The translations under genes and the position numbers were made by a program. From assembly GCA_024682075.1 (NCBI GenBank), contig JAIKZQ010000033.1, positions 42,117-106,116 on the forward strand: a stretch of 64,000 bases of DNA. The letters run 5' to 3'. Under the pieces are notes generated by a model. It searched no databases. It saw nothing but the letters and a program-made list of their open reading frames with translations, and was not told the DNA's origin. This document shows, one piece after another, positions 58,943 to 64,000 of this stretch. Numbering within the stretch: position 1 is the first letter of the stretch; the number at the start of each line of letters is the position of its first letter. This stretch comes from Lachnospiraceae bacterium. Its GTDB lineage: Bacteria > Bacillota > Clostridia > Lachnospirales > Lachnospiraceae.

Positions 58943-61172
58943 AGGCCTGGTTAAGTCTTTGCGCAAAAGAGCTGTATCTGTCATTACTTCCTTTCGTGTC
59001 AATCATGCGGTTTATGGTTTCGGAACTTCCAAGCAGGACAACGCAGGACCTGGCCCTGGTTATCCCGGTATAAAGGAGATTCCTGTACACGAGCAGAGGC
59101 GATGGATCGAGCACGGGGATGATCACCGCAGGATACTCGCTTCCCTGTGACTTGTGGATGGTCATGGCGTATGAAAGATCCAGCTCGTCAAGGTCCGAAA
59201 AAGAATACCGTGCCACTCTTCCGTCATCGAAGAGCACGGTGATGATCCTGGAATTTTCATCGATCGACCGGATCTTTCCCAGGTCACCGTTGAACACGCC
59301 CATGCCGGACTGTGACAGTGATGTCAGCATTTCATCCGTATGCCACTCGAGCTTGTAGTCATTCTTGGTCTGCATGACCTTGTCGCCTTCGCGGAAAAGA
59401 GTGTCTCCGTAGATATATTCCTTCTTATCCCCGGAGGGCGGATTCAGGACCTGCTGGAGGAACCTGTTCATCTCGGCAACGCCAAGAGCGCTCTTTTTGC
59501 CGGGGGTAAGGACCTGAATGTCAAAAGGACCGCAGTGGACGTAATCCGGGAGTTTTTCCGAGATCATCCATCCGATGGTCTGCCTGATGACGACAGGGTC
59601 ATCTCTTTCAAGGAAAATGAAATCCTTTATCGACGACGAAAGTTCAATATGCTCTCCCTTATCTATCTTGTGGGCATTGATGACGATGCTGCTGGTCTCA
59701 TCCTGTCTGAAGATCTTCTCAAGCCTTACGCCCGGGAAGAAATCGCAGGAACATATATCATTCAGCACGCATCCGGGCCCCACGCTCGGAAGCTGTGAAG
59801 CATCGCCCACGAGTATCAGTCTGGAGGAGACCGGCACAGCCGAAAGAAGGGCTTTGAAGAGCATGATATCAACCATTGACATTTCGTCAATTATAATCAC
59901 ATCCGCCTCAAGGGGATCGTCTGCGTTCTTCTGGAACACCACGGTCCCGCCGTTTGAATCCGGAATCCCCGTCACGCCCAGAAGCCTGTGGATCGTGGTC
60001 GCTTCATATCCGGTCGCCTCGGTCATCCTCTTGGCGGCTCTTCCGGTCGGAGCAGCCAGTACGATATCAAGTCCCTGCTTAAGGAAATACCCGATTATCA
60101 TGTTGATGGTAGTGGTCTTGCCCGTTCCCGGTCCTCCGGTGAGGATGAAAAGCCCGTTCTTCACACACTCTCTCACGGCACCTATCTGGAACGGATCCAC
60201 CCTCATCCCGCTTTCTTCGGCGATCTTCCTGACATCTCTGTCAATTTTTTCATCAAGCCCCGGAAGATTCCGGATCATGGGGATGTTCTTTTCAACGAGC
60301 ATTCTCGCACAGGTCAGCTCCGCAAAATAAAAACCGGGAAGATATATCCTGTCCTCATCCCTTTTTACTTTGCCCGAATGAATGAGCTCATCCAATGACC
60401 TTTTAATGTCACCATGCTCGGGACCAAGGAGTTCTTCGGACAGCCGGATCAGACGGTCCGCAGGAAGATAACAGTGTCCCTCTCCCGAACTGTCCAGAAG
60501 CGCATACAGAATGCCGGCCTGGCTTCTTTCTTCACTTGCGGGATCCATGCCCTGTGCAGAGGCGATGTCATCGGCAGTCTTGAAGCCGATGCCCCTTATG
60601 TCCTCCGCGAGTTTATACGGATTGGACCTGATGACTTCTATGTATCCCGGCCCGTAATTATCGTAGATCTTCACCGCAATTGACTGTGAGATCCCAAGGG
60701 AATTCATCGCCACCATCGCATCACGGAGGTCTTTTTTCTCCTCCATCGAAACAGCGATCTCCATGGCTTTTCTCTTGCTGATGCCTTTTATCTCGGAAAG
60801 TCTTTCGGGCTCTTCCTCGATTATCCTGAAGGTGTCGTCACCGAATTTGCCGACGATCTTGGCCGCCAGTTTTTCCCCAACGCCGGCAACCGCCCCGGAT
60901 GCGAGATACCTTTCCATAGCCTGGGAATCCGTCGGAGGGATGATCTTGTATGATGAGACCTTGAACTGTATTCCGAACTTGGGATGGTCGACATATGAAC
61001 CGGCCACCTCTATGGTGTCGCCCACAGATACGTCCGGCATTTTTCCGACGACCGTCTCATCCTCATCGCCCGTCGCGATCAGGACAGCCTTGTATCCGGT
61101 CTCGTGTTTTTCAAAGTATATGCGGCGCACATGCCCTTTTAAAGTGGTGGTGTCGTGATCAAAAAAATCCAA
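58932..61172 (-). CDS. recD2: RecD2-type ATP-dependent DNA helicase
   Basis: A 746-residue SF1B helicase of the RecBC-independent RecD2 group. The N-terminal OB-like and helix-hairpin-helix region (to about 330) is followed by the helicase core: GGPGTGKTT (Walker A, about 345), IIDEMSMVD (motif II), LVGDASQLPSVGPG (motif III), and SYAMTIHKSQGSEYP (motif V). It unwinds DNA 5' to 3' in repair. The frame begins with TTG at 61172, eight bases after GGGAG, and no suitable ATG is near, so TTG is taken as the start. A terminator separates it from the flagellar genes. Confidence 0.93.
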   Translation of the reverse strand: MDFFDHDTTTLKGHVRRIYFEKHETGYKAVLIATGDEDETVVGKMPDVSVGDTIEVAGSYVDHPKFGIQFKVSSYKIIPPTDSQAMERYLASGAVAGVGEKLAAKIVGKFGDDTFRIIEEEPERLSEIKGISKRKAMEIAVSMEEKKDLRDAMVAMNSLGISQSIAVKIYDNYGPGYIEVIRSNPYKLAEDIRGIGFKTADDIASAQGMDPASEERSQAGILYALLDSSGEGHCYLPADRLIRLSEELLGPEHGDIKRSLDELIHSGKVKRDEDRIYLPGFYFAELTCARMLVEKNIPMIRNLPGLDEKIDRDVRKIAEESGMRVDPFQIGAVRECVKNGLFILTGGPGTGKTTTINMIIGYFLKQGLDIVLAAPTGRAAKRMTEATGYEATTIHRLLGVTGIPDSNGGTVVFQKNADDPLEADVIIIDEMSMVDIMLFKALLSAVPVSSRLILVGDASQLPSVGPGCVLNDICSCDFFPGVRLEKIFRQDETSSIVINAHKIDKGEHIELSSSIKDFIFLERDDPVVIRQTIGWMISEKLPDYVHCGPFDIQVLTPGKKSALGVAEMNRFLQQVLNPPSGDKKEYIYGDTLFREGDKVMQTKNDYKLEWHTDEMLTSLSQSGMGVFNGDLGKIRSIDENSRIITVLFDDGRVARYSFSDLDELDLSYAMTIHKSQGSEYPAVIIPVLDPSPLLVYRNLLYTGITRARSCVVLLGSSETINRMIDTKGSNDRYSSFAQRLNQAYGR

Positions 61173-61226
61173 GATAAATGCTCCCGTATAGATAATGACC
61201 GATCCCGCAAAGAATAGATCAGATAT

Positions 61227-61264
61227 AAAAAACTCACAGATGTATCTGATTATACACCCGTGAG
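61227..61264 (-). terminator. Terminator after the flagellar basal-body genes
   Basis: A 13-bp stem with G-U pairs (CTCACGGGTGTAT with ATACATCTGTGAG), 6-nt loop, followed by six T on the minus strand. It is about 85 bases beyond the rod-binding protein gene. Confidence 0.8.
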
Positions 61265-61347
61265 CCCTTTAAATTCATATAAGCAAAAAATATTCTCAGA
61301 AAAATAATTCCGCAGATCCCATTACGGAAAAACTGCAGCCCGCGAGG

Positions 61348-61770
61348 TCACTCGGTCTCCGATACACGCGATGCATTCATCGACGAAACAACCTCTGCGG
61401 GGATCGAATTCTCATCGAGACCATAGTTGCGGCGAAGCTGTTCGTAAAGCTGCTGAGCTATGCCGAGTCCCTGTGTTTCCGTTGACTGTGTGGCAAGTTC
61501 CTGAATGGCCTGTCCTCTGAAATAGTCCACAAGATTCTCGGTAGAGGCATCCTTGGACTCGTCGTCATTTTTCATGACGGTGTTTTCCATCTGTTTGAAG
61601 ACCTGCTCGAGAAGATAGCTTTCGAACTGCTTGCACACATCCATGAGTTCTTCGTCGGTTGAAGCGTTCTGTGCCTTGTTCGAAAGATTTCCGGCAAGCT
61701 CCGTGGCCTTTGCCTGCCCGGTGACGGAAGTATAATAATCGCTCAAACTGGAAATTCCGGAAATATCCAT
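61348..61770 (-). CDS. Rod-binding protein (FlgJ N-terminal domain type)
   Basis: A 140-residue protein with the rod-binding domain: ELMDVCKQFESYLLEQVFKQM, followed by GQAIQELATQ and GLGIAQQLYEQL, as in the N-terminal half of FlgJ. There is no muramidase domain, as is usual in Firmicutes. It caps or assists assembly of the flagellar rod. It follows flgG by four bases with CAGGAG upstream. Confidence 0.85.
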   Translation of the reverse strand: MDISGISSLSDYYTSVTGQAKATELAGNLSNKAQNASTDEELMDVCKQFESYLLEQVFKQMENTVMKNDDESKDASTENLVDYFRGQAIQELATQSTETQGLGIAQQLYEQLRRNYGLDENSIPAEVVSSMNASRVSETE

Positions 61771-61774
61771 TTAT

Positions 61775-62593
61775 TTATCTCCTGAGATTGTTGGCGGTAT
61801 CAAGCATCGAATCGGATGTGGTGATGACCTTGGAGTTAAGCTCGTAAGCTCTCTGTGTGGTGATCATGTTGACCATCTCATCCGCAACCTGGACATTGGA
61901 ACCCTCGAGATATCCCTGGTTGATGGTGCTTCTCTGAAGGTTAGTATTAGTTGCCTCGTTCATTGCCCTTCCGCTTGCGGCTGTCTCTTCGAAAAGAGTG
62001 TCGCCCTCACGGGAAAGTCCGTTGGGATTGTTGAACTGCCAGAGTCCTATCGTGATGCCCAGAGGCTGGGGATTGTTCTTGTCATCGGGATAGCAGATCT
62101 GTCCGTCATTGGTCACGGTGATCCTGCTGGTAGTGTACTTTGAATCAAGGACGATGGGCTTGCCGTTTGTATCGAGCACGGGGTTACCGTCAGAGGTTGC
62201 AAGCATATTGCCGCCGTTTGATGCAAGGGTCCATCCGAAGTTACCGTTTCTGGTGTAATAGGTATTGCCGTCAGCACCCTTTATTCCGAAGAAGCCGTTT
62301 CCTCCGATCGCAAATGCGGTATCGTTCTCGGACGCAAAGAATGCGCCCTGGGTAAAGCTCGTGTTAAGTGATGAGACTCTGGTGCCGAGACCGACCTGTG
62401 CCGAACCGGGCTTGGTGTCTCCGTTTGCCGACGTGGTCCTGGTCTGGAGTGTCTGATAGAGAAGATTCTTGAATTCAACACTCTGCGACTTGAAACCGGT
62501 GGTGTTGACGTTTGCAAGATTATTGGCGATCGTATCAAGGCTGGTCTGCTGTGCAAGCATTCCCGTTGCGCCCGTCCATAAACTTCTGACCAT
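61775..62593 (-). CDS. flgG: Flagellar distal rod protein
   Basis: A 272-residue rod protein: MVRSLWTGATGMLAQQTSLDTIANNLANVNTTGFK (split here as WTGATGMLAQQ and DTIANNLANVNTTGFK), the central FAIGGNGFFGIKG, and the C-terminal SNVQVADEMVNMITTQRAYE and SDSMLDTANNL. It is slightly longer and more FlgG-like than its neighbour. The protein is exported by the flagellar type III system. GGAGT precedes the ATG; flgF lies 18 bases upstream. The order matches mbl-flhO-flhP of Bacillus subtilis. Confidence 0.92.
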   Translation of the reverse strand: MVRSLWTGATGMLAQQTSLDTIANNLANVNTTGFKSQSVEFKNLLYQTLQTRTTSANGDTKPGSAQVGLGTRVSSLNTSFTQGAFFASENDTAFAIGGNGFFGIKGADGNTYYTRNGNFGWTLASNGGNMLATSDGNPVLDTNGKPIVLDSKYTTSRITVTNDGQICYPDDKNNPQPLGITIGLWQFNNPNGLSREGDTLFEETAASGRAMNEATNTNLQRSTINQGYLEGSNVQVADEMVNMITTQRAYELNSKVITTSDSMLDTANNLRR

Positions 62594-62610
62594 ATCTTAC
62601 TCCTTATCTG

Positions 62611-63387
62611 TTAAACCTTACCGATGTTGTTGACTGCTTTTTCGAGAGTGGAGTCGATCGTCTGGATGACCTTCTGGTTACTCTCATACTGTCTTGAGAT
62701 GGTGATGAGATTGACCATCTCGGATACGCTCTGTACATTCGACATCTCAAGGTATCCGCTGTAGATCTGACCGTCCGCGGTCTTGAACTTCGCTCCTTCT
62801 ATGGGCTGGAAATACGTCTCTCCGTATCTTTCAAGATAATCGTAATCTTCGAAGTCGGTGACCTGGATCGTGGCTACCGTCCTGCCGTCCTGCATCACCC
62901 GGCCCTGCCTGTCGATCGTAGTCTCCTTAAGAGGATCGATGGTGATGTGCCTGCCGTTCGTGTCGAGGAGATAATCTCCTTCGTGCGTGACGATGTTGCC
63001 GTTTGAATCAAGCTGGAATTCTCCGGCTCTTGTGTACTTGGTGCTGGTCTCACCCGCCTTGTTGGTGAACTCGATCGCGAAGAATCCGTTACCTCCGAGA
63101 GCCAGATCATATGTATTGCCAGTGATCCTGAAGCTGCCCTGTGACCAGTCAACGTAATTCTCGCCGATCTTCACGCCGCGGCTGTTGTATCCTTCTCTGG
63201 TGACAAGATTATATCCGACCGTCGAGTCCTTGATCTTAAGGTCGAGCACCTCGTCAAAAGACTGGCTGGTCGCTCCCTCTTTTTTGAATCCGACAGTGGT
63301 GACATTAGCCATATTGTTACTGAGAACGTCCATGCGATTCTGCTCATTGATCATTCCCGTATATGCTGTATATAATCCCTTGACCAT
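62611..63387 (-). CDS. flgF: Flagellar proximal rod/basal-body protein
   Basis: A 258-residue protein: MVKGLYTAYTGMINEQNRMD, SNNMANVTTVGFKKEG, LALGGNGFFAIE, and EMSNVQSVSEMVNLITISRQYE. It is the FlgF/FlhO member of the rod family, next to flgG and after the mreB-like gene. A GTGAGG site lies upstream. A gap of about 80 bases separates it from mreB. Confidence 0.88.
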   Translation of the reverse strand: MVKGLYTAYTGMINEQNRMDVLSNNMANVTTVGFKKEGATSQSFDEVLDLKIKDSTVGYNLVTREGYNSRGVKIGENYVDWSQGSFRITGNTYDLALGGNGFFAIEFTNKAGETSTKYTRAGEFQLDSNGNIVTHEGDYLLDTNGRHITIDPLKETTIDRQGRVMQDGRTVATIQVTDFEDYDYLERYGETYFQPIEGAKFKTADGQIYSGYLEMSNVQSVSEMVNLITISRQYESNQKVIQTIDSTLEKAVNNIGKV

Positions 63388-63469
63388 ATGACCTCACTTT
63401 TTACCAGATGCGCATACGATTGTGTCATGTCCCTGTGCCACGCTCAGATGACAGGTTTGATCTGATCGA

Positions 63470-64000
63470 TCACTCTATCGAGTTCCTGAAGGTTGAGATG
63501 AATTCGACATATTTGCCGGTACCGATCGCCACAGCTGTCATGGGATCCTCGGCAGTCATGGTGGTGATGCCGGTACGATCCGTGATGAGATCCTCAAGTC
63601 CTCTCAGAAGTGCTCCGCCTCCGGTAAGGACGATTCCTCTGTCCGCAATATCCGCGGAAAGTTCGGGGGGAGTTCTCTCAAGGACGGAGTGAATGGCCTC
63701 GACAATGCTGTTGGTGGAATCCTCGAGTGCCTCTTCCATCTCTTCGCTGGTAACCTCGATGGATGTGGGTAGTCCCTTTACGATATGACGTCCCTTAACT
63801 TCCATCTTGTCGACTTCAGGTCTTCTGAAGCATGTTCCTATCTTGATCTTTACATCCTCAGCGGTTCTTTCACCGATACTGAGGCTGTGATTTTTTCTCA
63901 TGTACTTAACGATCGCGTCGTTGAAATCGTCCCCCGCAACCTTGAGAGATGCACTCTCTACGGCACTTCCGAGTGAGATGACTGCGATATCGGTTGTACC
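63470..64000 (-). CDS. mreB: MreB/Mbl actin-like protein, C-terminal part
   Basis: The last 176 residues of an MreB-family protein; the start is outside the right edge. Visible are GGTTDIAVISLG (nucleotide-binding phosphate 2 loop), KIKIGTCFRRPE, GRHIVKGLPTSIEV, and LTGGGALLRGLEDLI with DPMTAVAIGTGK near the end. It organises cell-wall elongation on the membrane. The neighbouring flgF-flgG suggests that this is the Mbl-type paralogue. Confidence 0.92.
   Translation of the reverse strand, partial: GTTDIAVISLGSAVESASLKVAGDDFNDAIVKYMRKNHSLSIGERTAEDVKIKIGTCFRRPEVDKMEVKGRHIVKGLPTSIEVTSEEMEEALEDSTNSIVEAIHSVLERTPPELSADIADRGIVLTGGGALLRGLEDLITDRTGITTMTAEDPMTAVAIGTGKYVEFISTFRNSIE

Overview
The window looks like chromosome from a flagellated, Gram-positive-type anaerobe of the Clostridia, most likely Lachnospiraceae (Butyrivibrio-like). 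Support comes from the pairing of mreB with flgF/flgG and a rod-binding protein, the comF-yvyF pair, cdaA-cdaR, an ATP-type pfkA, a SleB-type hydrolase and strong AGGAGG ribosome-binding sites. Almost all genes lie on the minus strand; only two (41.75-44.89 kb) are on the plus strand. I saw no rRNA, tRNA, CRISPR array or intact insertion sequence.

Layout. 0-5 kb: end of an NfeD-like gene, a SleB/SH3 cell-wall hydrolase, the remains of a NitT/TauT-like ABC importer (an odd ATPase plus a 35-codon permease scrap), an rRNA methyltransferase, proC and pfkA. 5.1-7.4 kb: a large AAA ATPase and a small HipA-N-like protein separated by a 19-bp perfect hairpin. 7.4-32.1 kb: one co-directional glycan locus of 21 tightly packed genes. 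It contains a full phosphonate branch (PEP mutase fused to two nucleotidyltransferase domains, phosphonopyruvate decarboxylase, phosphonoacetaldehyde-reductase-like dehydrogenase), two LicD-type phosphotransferases, several glycosyltransferases, a WbsX-like protein, a sulfatase-fold protein, a radical SAM enzyme, a PIG-L deacetylase, a pyruvyltransferase/FrhB pair, and a SIS isomerase with an NTP-transferase/kinase fusion and a HAD phosphatase. At least eight of these proteins carry the same small Rossmann-like module at one end or the other, and none of them appears to be a membrane protein. 32.2-34.1 kb: a decayed accessory strip with a Phd/YefM-like antitoxin, a HicA-like toxin missing its middle, two fragments of an Rpn-type nuclease, and three copies of one terminator hairpin.

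34.1-38.0 kb: dnaE. dnaE and pfkA are commonly close neighbours in Firmicutes, so the 5-34 kb block may be an insertion between them. 38.0-53.6 kb: a second, higher-GC surface-polysaccharide region with polyprenyl-phosphate glycosyltransferases, a WbaP-type initiating transferase, GT2 and GT4 enzymes, polytopic membrane proteins, and a plus-strand pair (anchored SGNH protein and anchored trypsin-like protease). 53.7-57.7 kb: HPr, then the c-di-AMP genes cdaR and cdaA with two unknown membrane proteins. 57.8-64 kb: yvyF, comF, recD2, a flagellar rod-binding protein, flgG, flgF and the end of mreB.

Working model (inference): the 7-32 kb locus makes a glycan decorated with 2-hydroxyethylphosphonate or a related phosphonate. 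PEP is isomerised to phosphonopyruvate, decarboxylated to phosphonoacetaldehyde and reduced; the product is activated with CTP by the fused nucleotidyltransferase and transferred by LicD enzymes. No flippase, polymerase or ABC exporter is seen in that locus, so the acceptor could be a cytoplasmic protein such as flagellin, or export may be encoded elsewhere.
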